Positions 45,391 through 54,219 are shown, counted from the stretch's first letter. The stretch is 64,000 nt of DNA from Pseudomonas sp. NFACC02 (GCF_900110765.1 NZ_FOEO01000026.1:1-64000); one strand, 5' to 3'. Program-made: numbers and translations. The notes: a model not told the origin generated them from the sequence alone.

Positions 45391-46677
45391 ATGGCAAAAA
45401 TCGTCGACATCAAAGGTCGTGAAGTTCTCGACTCCCGTGGCAATCCCACCGTGGAAGCAGATGTGCTCCTCGACAACGGCATCATCGGCAGTGCATGTGC
45501 GCCGTCCGGTGCTTCCACCGGCTCGCGTGAAGCGCTTGAGCTGCGTGATGGCGACAAGGGCCGTTACATGGGCAAGGGCGTTCTGAAGGCCGTGGCCAAC
45601 ATCAATGGCCCGATCCGCGACCTGCTGCTGGGCAAGGATCCGGTTGACCAGAAAGCACTGGATCAGGCGATGATCAAGCTCGATGGCACCGAAAACAAAG
45701 CCAGCCTGGGTGCGAACGCCATCCTGGCGGTGTCCCTGGCGGCTGCCAAGGCTGCAGCGCAGGATCAGGACCTGCCGTTGTACGCGCACATCGCCAACCT
45801 GAACGGCACGCCAGGTGTTTACTCGATGCCGGTCCCGATGATGAACATCATCAACGGTGGCGAGCATGCCGATAACAACATCGACATCCAGGAATTCATG
45901 ATTCAGCCAGTTGGCGCCAAGACCTTCTCCGAAGGCCTGCGCTGGGGCACCGAGATTTTCCATCACCTGAAAGCGGTTCTGAAGGCCCGTGGCCTGAACA
46001 CTGCCGTGGGTGACGAAGGCGGTTTTGCACCGAACCTGAACTCCAACGCCGACGCACTCGACGCGATCGCCGAAGCAGTGGCCAACGCCGGTTACAAGCT
46101 GGGCACTGACGTGACCCTGGCCCTGGACTGCGCGGCCAGCGAGTTCTACAAGAACGGCAAGTACACGCTGAGTGAAGAAGGCGAGTACGACTCTGCCGGT
46201 TTCGCCGACTACCTGGCCGATCTGGTCAGCAAGCACCCGATCATCTCCATCGAAGACGGCCTCGACGAGTCCGACTGGGATGGCTGGAAAGTCCTGACCG
46301 ACAAGATCGGCGACAAGATCCAGCTGGTGGGCGACGACTTGTTCGTGACCAATACCAAGATCCTGAAAGAAGGCATCGAGAAGAAAATCGGTAACTCGAT
46401 CCTGATCAAGTTCAACCAGATCGGTACCCTGACCGAAACCCTGGAAGCCATCCAGATGGCCAAGGCAGCCGGATACACAGCAGTGATCTCCCACCGCTCG
46501 GGTGAAACCGAGGATTCGACCATTGCCGATCTGGCAGTGGGCACCGCGGCAGGTCAGATCAAGACCGGTTCTCTGAGCCGTTCCGACCGCATCGCCAAGT
46601 ACAACCAACTGCTGCGTATCGAAGAGCAATTGGGTGCCAAAGCGGTTTATCGTGGTCGCGGTGAGTTTCGCGGCTGA
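45391..46677 (+). CDS. eno: Enolase
   Basis: Interconverts 2-phosphoglycerate and PEP in glycolysis; in many gammaproteobacteria it is also part of the RNA degradosome. It has 428 residues. MAKIVDIKGREVLDSRGNPT is the family start, with SGASTGSREALELRD, GDEGGFAPNL and the active-site block SHRSGETEDSTIADLAV. The start at 45391 is chosen; the open frame upstream is not conserved. It ends with the usual enolase C-terminus and is followed by a long hairpin (46750-46779). Confidence 0.98.
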   Translation: MAKIVDIKGREVLDSRGNPTVEADVLLDNGIIGSACAPSGASTGSREALELRDGDKGRYMGKGVLKAVANINGPIRDLLLGKDPVDQKALDQAMIKLDGTENKASLGANAILAVSLAAAKAAAQDQDLPLYAHIANLNGTPGVYSMPVPMMNIINGGEHADNNIDIQEFMIQPVGAKTFSEGLRWGTEIFHHLKAVLKARGLNTAVGDEGGFAPNLNSNADALDAIAEAVANAGYKLGTDVTLALDCAASEFYKNGKYTLSEEGEYDSAGFADYLADLVSKHPIISIEDGLDESDWDGWKVLTDKIGDKIQLVGDDLFVTNTKILKEGIEKKIGNSILIKFNQIGTLTETLEAIQMAKAAGYTAVISHRSGETEDSTIADLAVGTAAGQIKTGSLSRSDRIAKYNQLLRIEEQLGAKAVYRGRGEFRG

Positions 46678-46749
46678 TTGCAAGATGGTAAAAAGGCAGC
46701 AGGCGCGGTAGGGTTTTTCGCTAAATGCGATTTATCCTGACGCCCTGAC

Positions 46750-46779
46750 CCAAGAGCCCGGTGACCACCGGGCTCTTGG
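46750..46779 (+). terminator. Long perfect hairpin after eno
   Basis: A 14-bp perfect stem CCAAGAGCCCGGTG (46750-46763) / CACCGGGCTCTTGG (46766-46779) with a 2-nt loop. Only a weak T-rich stretch follows. It lies 72 bp after the eno stop. Confidence 0.75.
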
Positions 46780-46834
46780 TCATTTGATATGGTCGGTTTT
46801 GCTGTCTTTCTCCACCGGGTAACAGATATTCACA

Positions 46835-47113
46835 ATGCGCAGTCCTAACTGGTTGTTCCTCGTTCTGCTCTTGCTGCTCGCTGGCCTGCAATACCGCCTG
46901 TGGGTGGGTAACGGCAGTCTCGCTCAGGTGGCCAGTCTGACCCAGCAGATCGCCGATCAGCATGCCGAAAATGACGCGTTGCTCGAGCGTAACCGTGTGC
47001 TGGACGCGGAAGTGATGGAGCTGAAGAAAGGTCTGGAAACCGTTGAAGAGCGTGCCCGTCATGAGTTGGGCATGGTCAAGGACGGCGAAACCCTTTATCA
47101 GTTGGCACAGTGA
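46835..47113 (+). CDS. ftsB: Cell division protein FtsB
   Basis: A small bitopic divisome protein that bridges FtsL and FtsQ. It has 92 residues: a short cytoplasmic start, one membrane helix (LFLVLLLLLAGLQYRLWVG region, about 5-24) and a periplasmic coiled coil (LTQQIADQHAENDALLERN). The following RHELGMVKDGETLYQ is the usual FtsB end. It sits between eno and ispD, the standard order, and is separated from ispD by 10 bp. Confidence 0.95.
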   Translation: MRSPNWLFLVLLLLLAGLQYRLWVGNGSLAQVASLTQQIADQHAENDALLERNRVLDAEVMELKKGLETVEERARHELGMVKDGETLYQLAQ

Positions 47114-47123
47114 CCCTGGCGTA

Positions 47124-47834
47124 ATGACTCAATCCCTTCCTGCCTTCTGGGCAGTGATTCCCGCAGCGGGTGTCGGTGCCCGTATGGCGGCAGACCGTCC
47201 CAAGCAGTACCTGCAACTGGGCGGACTCACCATTCTTGAACACAGCCTGCTTTGTTTCCTCGATCATCCCCGACTCAAGGGACTGGTGATCAGTCTGGCT
47301 GTGGACGATCCTTATTGGCCGACCTTGCCATGCGCCCTGGATTCGCGAATCCAGCAGGTGGCGGGCGGCAAGGAGCGCGCGGACTCGGTCCTCAACGCAT
47401 TGCTCCATCTGCATGCCAGTGGCGCGGACGACAATGACTGGGTGCTGGTACACGATGCCGCGCGGCCGAACCTCATGCGTTCTGACCTGGATAACCTGCT
47501 CAGTGAGCTGAAAGACGATCCCGTTGGCGGCTTGCTGGCAGTGCCTGCCAAAGACACCCTCAAGCGCGCGGACGCCAATGGCCGGGTCACGGAAACCGTA
47601 GACCGCAGCTTGATCTGGCAAGCCTACACGCCACAGATGTTTCGTCTCGGGGCGTTGCACCGGGCGCTGGCGGACAGTCTGGTGTCGAACGTCTCGATCA
47701 CCGACGAAGCGTCGGCTATCGAATGGGCGGGCCAGTCGCCACGCCTGATCGAGGGCCGGGCGGACAACATCAAGGTCACCCGCCCGGAAGACCTGGAGTG
47801 GCTGCGCCAGCGGCGAGGCGAGTTCAATCGCTGA
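47124..47834 (+). CDS. ispD: 2-C-methyl-D-erythritol 4-phosphate cytidylyltransferase
   Basis: Couples MEP to CMP from CTP, the second MEP-specific step. The product has 236 residues with FWAVIPAAGVGARMAADRPK (nucleotide loop and Lys), HDAARPNL and the late GRADNIKVTRPEDLEWL. The start is the ATG 10 bp after ftsB. In many gammaproteobacteria ispF follows at once; here it is more than 3 kb further on, beyond a formaldehyde module. Confidence 0.95.
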   Translation: MTQSLPAFWAVIPAAGVGARMAADRPKQYLQLGGLTILEHSLLCFLDHPRLKGLVISLAVDDPYWPTLPCALDSRIQQVAGGKERADSVLNALLHLHASGADDNDWVLVHDAARPNLMRSDLDNLLSELKDDPVGGLLAVPAKDTLKRADANGRVTETVDRSLIWQAYTPQMFRLGALHRALADSLVSNVSITDEASAIEWAGQSPRLIEGRADNIKVTRPEDLEWLRQRRGEFNR

Positions 47835-47860
47835 AGCAGCGCTGACCCGTCCATAGTTCC

Positions 47861-47954
47861 ATTGTAGGAGCGCGCTTGCGCGCGATTGCGGTGTGTCAGC
47901 TACCGCAACTGTTGAGCTTGCCTACGTCATCGCGGGCAAGCGCGCTCCTACAAT
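47861..47954. repeat. REPIN between ispD and the LysR gene
   Basis: Two REP cores (47861-47886 and 47929-47954) are inverted over 26 bp with a single mismatch and belong to the same subfamily as the pair at 7180-7268. The unit lies between the convergent stops of ispD and the LysR gene and overlaps neither. Confidence 0.9.
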
Positions 47955-47962
47955 GTACCGCT

Positions 47963-48859
47963 TTACTGCCGGTATTCCGGCCGCAACGCCAACCCCGCTT
48001 TCAGATAATCCACCAGTTTCCTGACCTTCGGCGACAAGTGCCTCTGTTGTGGGTAAAGCGCCCATACCGCGGTATTCGGCGGCTGGTGGGCGTCGAGCAG
48101 CGACACCAGTGCGCCGCTTTTAAGGTGCTCAAGCACGTAGTAGTCCGGCAACTGACATAGCCCCACGCCCAATAGCGCGGCATCCAGCACCGCCTGTCCA
48201 CTGTTACAGCGCCAGTTTCCGTGAACGCGTTGTGAAAACTCCTTTCCGTTCTGTTGCAGCAACCAACTGTCGGAGCTGCCGATCAGGCAGTTATGGCGGC
48301 TCAACTCCGACACGCTGTGCGGTCGGCCATACCGCTCCAGGTAAGAAGGCGATGCACACAGGTACATGCGCCGAGGGGCCAGGCGCGTGGCGACCAGCCT
48401 GGATTCCTGCAAACGGCCAAGGCGTATCGCCAAATCCATGCCTTCATGCACCAGATCCAGCGTGTTGTTGGTCAATTCGATGTCGACACGCAGCTGCGGG
48501 TATTCATCCATGAAACGCGTCACCAGTGGCGCTATGAACCGCTCGCCGTAGGCGACCGCGCAGGTCATGCGCAGCAGGCCTTTGGGCTCGCTGGTCAGGT
48601 CACCCACCGCGCGCAACGCTTCTTCGCGGCCATCCTGCAAACGCTGGCAATGATGCAAAAACGTCTGGCCTGCTTCGGTGAGTGCTACCTTGCGTGTGCT
48701 TCGGTACAGCAAGCGAGTCTGCAGGCGTTCTTCCAGACGAGCGATCTGTCGGCTGATGTGCGACGAGGAAACACCCAGCCGCTCAGCGGCAGCCGTGAAC
48801 TGACCGCATTCCGCCACGGCGACAAATTCATCCAGCCCTTCCCAGCGATTGGTGTACAT
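47963..48859 (-). CDS. LysR-type transcriptional regulator
   Basis: A 298-residue LTTR. The winged helix-turn-helix is at the N-terminus (AAAERLGVSSSHISRQIARL, about 20-40), followed by the linker helix and a substrate-binding domain from about residue 90 (LRMTCAVAYGERFIAPLV). The gene is divergent from adhC with about 100 bp between starts, so adhC-fghA is the likely target. Several palindromes sit there. The effector (formaldehyde, S-hydroxymethylglutathione or other) cannot be told from sequence. Confidence 0.9.
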   Translation of the reverse strand: MYTNRWEGLDEFVAVAECGQFTAAAERLGVSSSHISRQIARLEERLQTRLLYRSTRKVALTEAGQTFLHHCQRLQDGREEALRAVGDLTSEPKGLLRMTCAVAYGERFIAPLVTRFMDEYPQLRVDIELTNNTLDLVHEGMDLAIRLGRLQESRLVATRLAPRRMYLCASPSYLERYGRPHSVSELSRHNCLIGSSDSWLLQQNGKEFSQRVHGNWRCNSGQAVLDAALLGVGLCQLPDYYVLEHLKSGALVSLLDAHQPPNTAVWALYPQQRHLSPKVRKLVDYLKAGLALRPEYRQ

Positions 48860-48910
48860 CGATTATCCCTGTACAGCATTAATGTTTTGCTTTCGCACGG
48901 ATTATTAATC
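48853..48910. promoter_or_regulatory. Candidate LysR operator region
   Basis: Two TGTACA hexamers (48853-48858 and 48870-48875), CATTAATG (48877-48884) and the odd palindrome GATTA-T-TAATC (48900-48910) cluster between the divergent lysR and adhC starts. LTTR sites usually contain T-N11-A dyads, and one or more of these are plausible sites. The first overlaps the lysR start codon. Confidence 0.45.
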
Positions 48911-48962
48911 AAACCGCACTGCTTTACACTCCAGACTCGTTTTCACTTCGCTGGAGATCATG

Positions 48963-50078
48963 ATGATCAAGTCACGTGCTGCCGTTGCTTTCGCGCCCAA
49001 CCAACCGCTGCAAATCGTCGAGGTGGACGTCGAGGCGCCGAAGGCGGGTGAAGTGCTCATCCGCACCGTGGCGTCGGGTGTTTGCCATACCGATGCCTAC
49101 ACCCTGTCCGGCGCTGACTCCGAAGGTGTATTCCCGTGCATTCTGGGCCATGAAGGCGGCGGGATCGTTGAAGCCGTCGGTGAAGGCGTGACCTCGCTCG
49201 CCGTTGGCGACCACGTGATCCCGCTGTACACCGCCGAGTGCCGTGAGTGCAAATTCTGCAAATCCGGCAAGACCAACCTCTGCCAGAAAGTCCGCGCCAC
49301 TCAGGGCAAAGGCCTGATGCCGGACGGCACCACGCGCTTCAGCTACAACGGCGAGCCGGTCTATCACTACATGGGCTGCTCGACGTTCTCCGAATACACG
49401 GTGGTCCCGGAAATTTCCCTGGCCAAAATCCCTAAAGAAGCCCCGCTGGAAAAGGTCTGCCTGTTGGGTTGTGGTGTCACCACCGGCATCGGCGCCGTGT
49501 TGAACACGGCCAAGGTAGAAGAGGGCGCCACGGTCGCCATCTTTGGTCTGGGTGGCATCGGGCTGGCGGCAATCATCGGTGCGAAGATGGCCAAGGCCTC
49601 CCGCATTATTGCCATCGACATCAACCCGGCGAAGTTCGACGTTGCACGTGAACTGGGCGCCACTGATTTCATCAATCCAAAAGACTACGGCGACAAGCCG
49701 ATCCAGGACGTGATCGTCGAATTGACCGATGGTGGCGTCGATTACAGCTTCGAGTGCATTGGTAATGTGCAATTGATGCGCGCTGCTCTGGAATGCTGCC
49801 ACAAGGGCTGGGGCGAGTCCGTCATCATCGGCGTCGCACCGTCGGGTCAGGAAATCGCGACGCGTCCCTTCCAGCTGGTGACCGGTCGCGTCTGGCGCGG
49901 GTCGGCGTTCGGTGGCGTCAAGGGCCGTACCGAACTGCCAAGCTACGTCGAGAAGTCGCAGACGGGCGAGATCCCGCTGGACACCTTCATCACCCACACC
50001 ATGGGCCTGGACAAAATCAACGAAGCGTTCGACCTGATGCACGAAGGTAAAAGCATCCGTTCGGTCATTCACTTCTAA
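48963..50078 (+). CDS. adhC: S-(hydroxymethyl)glutathione dehydrogenase (class III ADH)
   Basis: Oxidises the spontaneous adduct of formaldehyde and glutathione to S-formylglutathione with NAD(P)+; the class also reduces S-nitrosoglutathione. The product is 371 residues from the second of two adjacent ATG codons, which is better spaced from GGAG. The catalytic zinc Cys is in SGVCHTDAYTLSGAD and the ligand His in ILGHEGGGIVEAVG. The structural zinc cluster is ECRECKFCKSGKTNLCQ, and the cofactor loop is FGLGGIGLAAIIGAK. fghA follows. Confidence 0.96.
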   Translation: MIKSRAAVAFAPNQPLQIVEVDVEAPKAGEVLIRTVASGVCHTDAYTLSGADSEGVFPCILGHEGGGIVEAVGEGVTSLAVGDHVIPLYTAECRECKFCKSGKTNLCQKVRATQGKGLMPDGTTRFSYNGEPVYHYMGCSTFSEYTVVPEISLAKIPKEAPLEKVCLLGCGVTTGIGAVLNTAKVEEGATVAIFGLGGIGLAAIIGAKMAKASRIIAIDINPAKFDVARELGATDFINPKDYGDKPIQDVIVELTDGGVDYSFECIGNVQLMRAALECCHKGWGESVIIGVAPSGQEIATRPFQLVTGRVWRGSAFGGVKGRTELPSYVEKSQTGEIPLDTFITHTMGLDKINEAFDLMHEGKSIRSVIHF

Positions 50079-50084
50079 AAGCCG

Positions 50085-50160
50085 CCCCAAGCGGCAAGCC
50101 GTAAGCTGCAAGCAAGAGCGCCGCGTCCTCTTGCAGCTTTAGGCTTGCAGCTTGCAGTTG
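50085..50160. repeat. AAGCTGCAAG-type repeat between adhC and fghA
   Basis: Short direct and inverted copies of the AAGCTGCAAG motif (50103-50112, inverted at 50130-50139 and 50144-50153) around an inner CAAGAG/CTCTTG pairing. Together they can form a long imperfect hairpin with a 4-nt bulge. Similar TTGCAGCTT repeats occur in other Pseudomonas intergenic gaps. It lies within the adhC-fghA transcription unit. Confidence 0.65.
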
Positions 50161-50173
50161 GGAGTTCACGACC

Positions 50174-51019
50174 ATGAATCTGGAAAATCTCTCGTGCCAG
50201 AAGAGCTTCGGCGGCTGGCATAAACGCTATAAACATCATTCCGACGTGCTGGGCTGCGACATGGTATTCGCCGTTTATCTGCCGCCCCAGGTAGAGCAGG
50301 GCGGCAAGCTTCCCGTGGTTTACTGGCTCTCGGGCCTGACCTGTACCGACGAAAACTTCATGCAGAAAGCCGGCGCGCAACGTATTGCGGCCGAACTCGG
50401 GCTGATCATCGTTGCGCCTGACACCAGCCCGCGTGGCGCTGACGTGCCGGACGACCCGGACAATGCCTATGATTTCGGTCTGGGCGCCGGCTTCTACCTC
50501 AACGCCACGCAACAGCCCTGGGCTCGTCATTACCGCATGTACGATTACGTGGTGAGCGAGCTTCCGGCGTTGATCGAGGCACACTTCCCTGCGTCTGAAA
50601 AACGCAGTATCAGTGGCCACTCGATGGGCGGGCACGGAGCCCTGGTCTGTGCGTTGCGCAACCCGGGACGTTACAAGTCGGTTTCTGCGTTTTCGCCGAT
50701 CACCAACCCGATGGACTGTCCATGGGGCCAGAAAGCGTTCTCCCGCTATCTGGGCGAAGACCGCTCACGCTGGCGCGAATGGGATGCCAGCGTGCTGATC
50801 GCCGACGCCAGGGAACGTCTGCCGCTGCTGGTCGATCAAGGGGATCGGGACGATTTCCTTGCCAGCCAACTCAAGCCTGAGTCACTGGTGCAAGCGGCGA
50901 AAGCCGTGGGGCATCCACTGGAGTTGCGCATGCAGCCCGGCTATGACCATAGCTATTACTTCATCGCAAGCTTCATCGAAGACCATCTACGCCATCACGC
51001 CGTGGCATTGGCGGCGTGA
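50174..51019 (+). CDS. fghA: S-formylglutathione hydrolase
   Basis: Second step of formaldehyde detoxification: S-formylglutathione is hydrolysed to formate and glutathione. The 281-residue esterase-D protein has an alpha/beta hydrolase fold with the nucleophile Ser150 in ISGHSMGGHGAL and the late His in PGYDHSYYFIASFIEDH. YWLSGLTCTDENFMQKAGAQ is a family block. It is 95 bp after adhC across a repeat. Confidence 0.95.
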   Translation: MNLENLSCQKSFGGWHKRYKHHSDVLGCDMVFAVYLPPQVEQGGKLPVVYWLSGLTCTDENFMQKAGAQRIAAELGLIIVAPDTSPRGADVPDDPDNAYDFGLGAGFYLNATQQPWARHYRMYDYVVSELPALIEAHFPASEKRSISGHSMGGHGALVCALRNPGRYKSVSAFSPITNPMDCPWGQKAFSRYLGEDRSRWREWDASVLIADARERLPLLVDQGDRDDFLASQLKPESLVQAAKAVGHPLELRMQPGYDHSYYFIASFIEDHLRHHAVALAA

Positions 51020-51049
51020 CGACGTGGCCCTAATGTCCGACAAAGTAGG

Positions 51050-51085
51050 TAGAATCACGCCCTGACTTTTTCAGGGCGTTTTTTT
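51050..51085 (+). terminator. Terminator abutting the ispF start codon
   Basis: CGCCCTGA (51058-51065) pairs with TCAGGGCG (51071-51078), loop CTTTT, then seven T (51079-51085) directly followed by the ispF ATG. A -10-like TAGAAT lies at 51050-51055, just before the stem. The element would stop fghA transcripts and also form the ispF leader. Confidence 0.8.
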
Positions 51086-51559
51086 ATGCGTATTGGCCAC
51101 GGCTACGATGTGCACCGTTTCACTGAGGGCGACTTCATTACCTTGGGTGGGGTGCGTATCGCGCACAGGTTTGGGCTGCTCGCTCATTCCGATGGCGATG
51201 TCCTGCTGCACGCCCTGAGCGACGCCTTGCTGGGCGCAGCCGCGCTGGGCGACATCGGCAAGCACTTTCCTGACACCGACCCGCAATTCAAGGGGGCGGA
51301 CAGCCGCGTCCTGCTGCGCCATGTGCTGAAACAGGTGCAGGCCAAAGGCTGGAAAGTCGGCAACGTCGACGCCACGATTGTTGCCCAGGCCCCTAAAATG
51401 GCACCGCACATCGACACGATGCGCGCGCTAATTGCCGAAGACCTGCAAGTGGACCTCGATCAGGTCAACGTCAAAGCGACCACCACCGAGAAGCTCGGCT
51501 TTACCGGCCGTGAAGAAGGCATCGCGGTTCACGCCGTTGCGCTGTTGATTGCCGCATGA
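51086..51559 (+). CDS. ispF: 2-C-methyl-D-erythritol 2,4-cyclodiphosphate synthase
   Basis: Cyclises CDP-ME 2-phosphate with loss of CMP, an MEP pathway step. It has 157 residues. Zinc ligands are in GHGYDVHRF (Asp8, His10), and HSDGDVLLHALSDALLGAAA, DIGKHFPDTDP and the final LGFTGREEGIAVHAV match the family. The ATG follows a T-run directly; the only possible ribosome-binding site is AGGG inside the hairpin. It overlaps truD by 4 bp. Confidence 0.97.
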   Translation: MRIGHGYDVHRFTEGDFITLGGVRIAHRFGLLAHSDGDVLLHALSDALLGAAALGDIGKHFPDTDPQFKGADSRVLLRHVLKQVQAKGWKVGNVDATIVAQAPKMAPHIDTMRALIAEDLQVDLDQVNVKATTTEKLGFTGREEGIAVHAVALLIAA

Positions 51560-52614
51560 CCGAATTCGAACTTCTGGGCCCGAGGGCCTACGGCGACGCA
51601 TTGGGCACCGCAGTGCTTAAAGCGACGGCTGACGACTTCCAGGTGGATGAGGTGCTGGACATTCCGCTGTCTGGCGACGGTGAGCATCTCTGGCTGTGGG
51701 TTGAGAAGCGTGGTTTGAACACCGAAGAAGCGGCCCGACGTCTGGCCAGGGCGGCTGGCGTTCCATTGCGCACGGTCAGCTATGCCGGTTTGAAGGACCG
51801 TCAGGCACTGACCCGGCAGTGGTTCAGCATTCAACTGCCCGGCAAGGCCGATCCGCAGATGTCGACGGCTGAGGACGACACCCTCAGGATTCTCGACAGC
51901 AAGCGCCATAAGCGCAAACTGCAGCGCGGCGCGCATGCCGCCAACGGCTTTACGCTGCGTCTGACGCAGTTGCAGGCGAAAAAGGCTGAGCTGGATGCGC
52001 GCCTGGAAGCGATCAAGCTCAGCGGCATTCCCAATTATTTTGGCGCTCAGCGCTTCGGTCACCAGGGCGGTAACCTTGGCGAAGCGAGGCATTACGCTGA
52101 ACGACAGGCATTGCCAGAACAGCGCAATGTCCGTTCGCGCCTGCTTTCCACCGCGCGCAGCTATCTGTTCAATCTTGTGTTGGCCGAGCGCGTTGCCAAT
52201 GGCACCTGGAACAAGGCACAAGTGGGCGATTTGCTGGCATTCACCGACAGCCGCAGCTTTTTCCCGGCGGGCGAGGCCGAGTGCAGTGACCCGCGTCTGG
52301 CGATTCTCGATCTGCACCCCACCGGCCCGCAGTGGGGCGAGGGCGATTCGCCTGCGGGCGGGGCCACGGCAGTGCTCGAGAACAAGGTCGCTCAAAGCGA
52401 GTCGTCGCTCTGTAACTGGTTGATAAAAGCGGGAATGGAACACGAACGTCGCATCCTGCGACTGCCCATCGGGCGGTTGACGTGGCATTATCCCGAGCCT
52501 GACATTCTGCAACTGGAATTCGTCCTGCCGGCCGGATGCTTCGCCACCGCATTGGTGCGCGAACTCGTCGATCTGGCGCCTGCGGGACAGACGGACAGCT
52601 CATGCGTATTCTGA
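51556..52614 (+). CDS. truD: tRNA pseudouridine(13) synthase TruD
   Basis: Makes pseudouridine at position 13 of tRNA(Glu) and others. It has 352 residues. The catalytic Asp is Asp81 in SYAGLKDRQALTRQWFS. The insertion (TRUD) domain includes IPNYFGAQRFGHQGGNL. It overlaps ispF by 4 bp and surE by 13 bp. The order ispF-truD-surE-pcm-nlpD-rpoS is conserved in pseudomonads. Confidence 0.96.
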   Translation: MTEFELLGPRAYGDALGTAVLKATADDFQVDEVLDIPLSGDGEHLWLWVEKRGLNTEEAARRLARAAGVPLRTVSYAGLKDRQALTRQWFSIQLPGKADPQMSTAEDDTLRILDSKRHKRKLQRGAHAANGFTLRLTQLQAKKAELDARLEAIKLSGIPNYFGAQRFGHQGGNLGEARHYAERQALPEQRNVRSRLLSTARSYLFNLVLAERVANGTWNKAQVGDLLAFTDSRSFFPAGEAECSDPRLAILDLHPTGPQWGEGDSPAGGATAVLENKVAQSESSLCNWLIKAGMEHERRILRLPIGRLTWHYPEPDILQLEFVLPAGCFATALVRELVDLAPAGQTDSSCVF

Positions 52615-53351
52615 TTTCAAATGATGATGGGGTCTCGGCACCCGGACTCGTTGCGCTCCACGGAGCGCTGACGGGTTATGCCGAGTGCACGGTCATCGCT
52701 CCCGATCAAGACAAGAGTGGTGCCAGCAGTTCCTTGACCCTTGACCGGCCATTGCACCCTCATCTGCTCGACAACGGCTTTATCAGTCTTAACGGCACGC
52801 CCACCGATTGCGTCCACCTGGGGTTGAACGGTCTGCTGGAGCAAGAGCCCGATATGGTGGTTTCCGGTATCAACCTGGGCGCCAATCTGGGGGATGACGT
52901 ACTGTATTCCGGCACCGTCGCAGCCGCGCTGGAAGGGCGTTTTCTGCAACGCCCGTCGTTCGCGTTTTCATTTTTGTCGCGTCAGGTCGATAACCTGGCA
53001 ACCGCCGCGCATTTCGCCCGGCTCCTGGTCGAGGCGCACGAGCAACTCGATCTTCCACCGCGTACCGTATTGAATGTGAATATTCCGAATTTGCCGCTGG
53101 AACACATACGCGGCATCCAGTTGACCCGCCTCGGGCACCGGACGCGCGCTGCGGCGCCGGTCCGTGTGGTCGATCCGCGTGGCAAGGCCGGGTACTGGAT
53201 TGCCGCGGCCGGCAATGCTGAGGACGGCGGTCCGGGCACGGACTTCCACGCCGTGATGCAGGGGTACGTGTCAATTACGCCGTTGCAGCTGGATAGGACC
53301 TATCAGGACGGTTTCAACAGCCTGAACGCATGGCTGGAGGGAATGGCCTGA
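52602..53351 (+). CDS. surE: 5'/3'-nucleotidase SurE
   Basis: A metal-dependent nucleotidase important in stationary phase. The product is 249 residues, with the metal Asp pair in MRILISNDDGVSAPG (Asp8, Asp9), SGINLGANLGDDVLYSGTVAA and TDFHAVMQGYVSITPL. The start at 52602 fits the family N-terminus; the upstream open frame lies in truD. Its stop and the pcm start share a base (TGATG). Confidence 0.96.
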   Translation: MRILISNDDGVSAPGLVALHGALTGYAECTVIAPDQDKSGASSSLTLDRPLHPHLLDNGFISLNGTPTDCVHLGLNGLLEQEPDMVVSGINLGANLGDDVLYSGTVAAALEGRFLQRPSFAFSFLSRQVDNLATAAHFARLLVEAHEQLDLPPRTVLNVNIPNLPLEHIRGIQLTRLGHRTRAAAPVRVVDPRGKAGYWIAAAGNAEDGGPGTDFHAVMQGYVSITPLQLDRTYQDGFNSLNAWLEGMA

Positions 53352-54028
53352 TGTCGCGTGAGCAAGATGATCTTTTACGTCGTGGCGTGGGCATGACCTC
53401 CCAGCGCACGCGTGAGCGGTTGATTCAGCGGTTGTACGAGGAAGGTATCAGCAACACACAGGTGCTGGACGTCATTCGCAAGACGCCTCGACACCTGTTC
53501 GTCGACGAGGCACTGGCCCATCGAGCGTACGAAGACACCGCGCTGCCGATTGGCAATAACCAGACCATTTCCCAGCCCTACATGGTCGCTCGCATGAGCG
53601 AGTTGCTGTTGGCGGCGGGCCCGCTGGACAAAGTACTGGAGATCGGCACCGGCTCGGGTTATCAGACGGCCGTGCTGGCGCAGCTGGTGGAGCGGGTGTT
53701 CTCGGTCGAGCGGATCAAGGTGCTTCAGGATCGCGCCAAGGAACGCCTGTTGGAACTCAACCTGCGCAACATGGTGTTTCGCTGGGGAGACGGCTGGGAG
53801 GGCTGGCCGGCCCTGGCTCCTTACAACGGCATCATTGTCACGGCAGTTGCGACTGACGTACCCCAGGCGTTGCTTGACCAACTGGCACCCGGCGGCCGTC
53901 TGGTGATTCCGGTCGGGGCGGGTGAAGTCCAGCAGTTGATGCTGATTATTCGGGAAGAACATGGCTTCTCACGTCACGTGCTTGGGGCGGTGCGGTTCGT
54001 GCCGTTGCTCAATGGGCCCCTGGCGTAA
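53351..54028 (+). CDS. pcm: Protein-L-isoaspartate O-methyltransferase
   Basis: Repairs isoaspartyl residues in aged proteins with SAM. The 225-residue product carries PIGNNQTISQPYMVARM, the SAM motif VLEIGTGSGYQTAVLAQL and the late PVGAGEVQQLMLI. ATG 53351 (MSREQDDLLRRGVGMTSQ) is preferred because it couples to the surE stop. A further in-frame Met (GMTSQRTRERL) is a shorter alternative. Confidence 0.95.
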   Translation: MSREQDDLLRRGVGMTSQRTRERLIQRLYEEGISNTQVLDVIRKTPRHLFVDEALAHRAYEDTALPIGNNQTISQPYMVARMSELLLAAGPLDKVLEIGTGSGYQTAVLAQLVERVFSVERIKVLQDRAKERLLELNLRNMVFRWGDGWEGWPALAPYNGIIVTAVATDVPQALLDQLAPGGRLVIPVGAGEVQQLMLIIREEHGFSRHVLGAVRFVPLLNGPLA

Positions 54029-54219
54029 CCACTGTTTCACAACTGCAATGAATTCCGTGAGGCGCCGCCTGTCTACAGGCTGGCGATTTGCGATGAGGGT
54101 CTTACCGTTCTGCTAAATGTCGCCGTGTATATTTTTGTAACCGGTTTTTTCATGGCTGTCCGTCATCATCTCGACACAATGGACAGCTTCAATTCAGTCA
54201 CCAGTAAAGGGAGTGGCGG

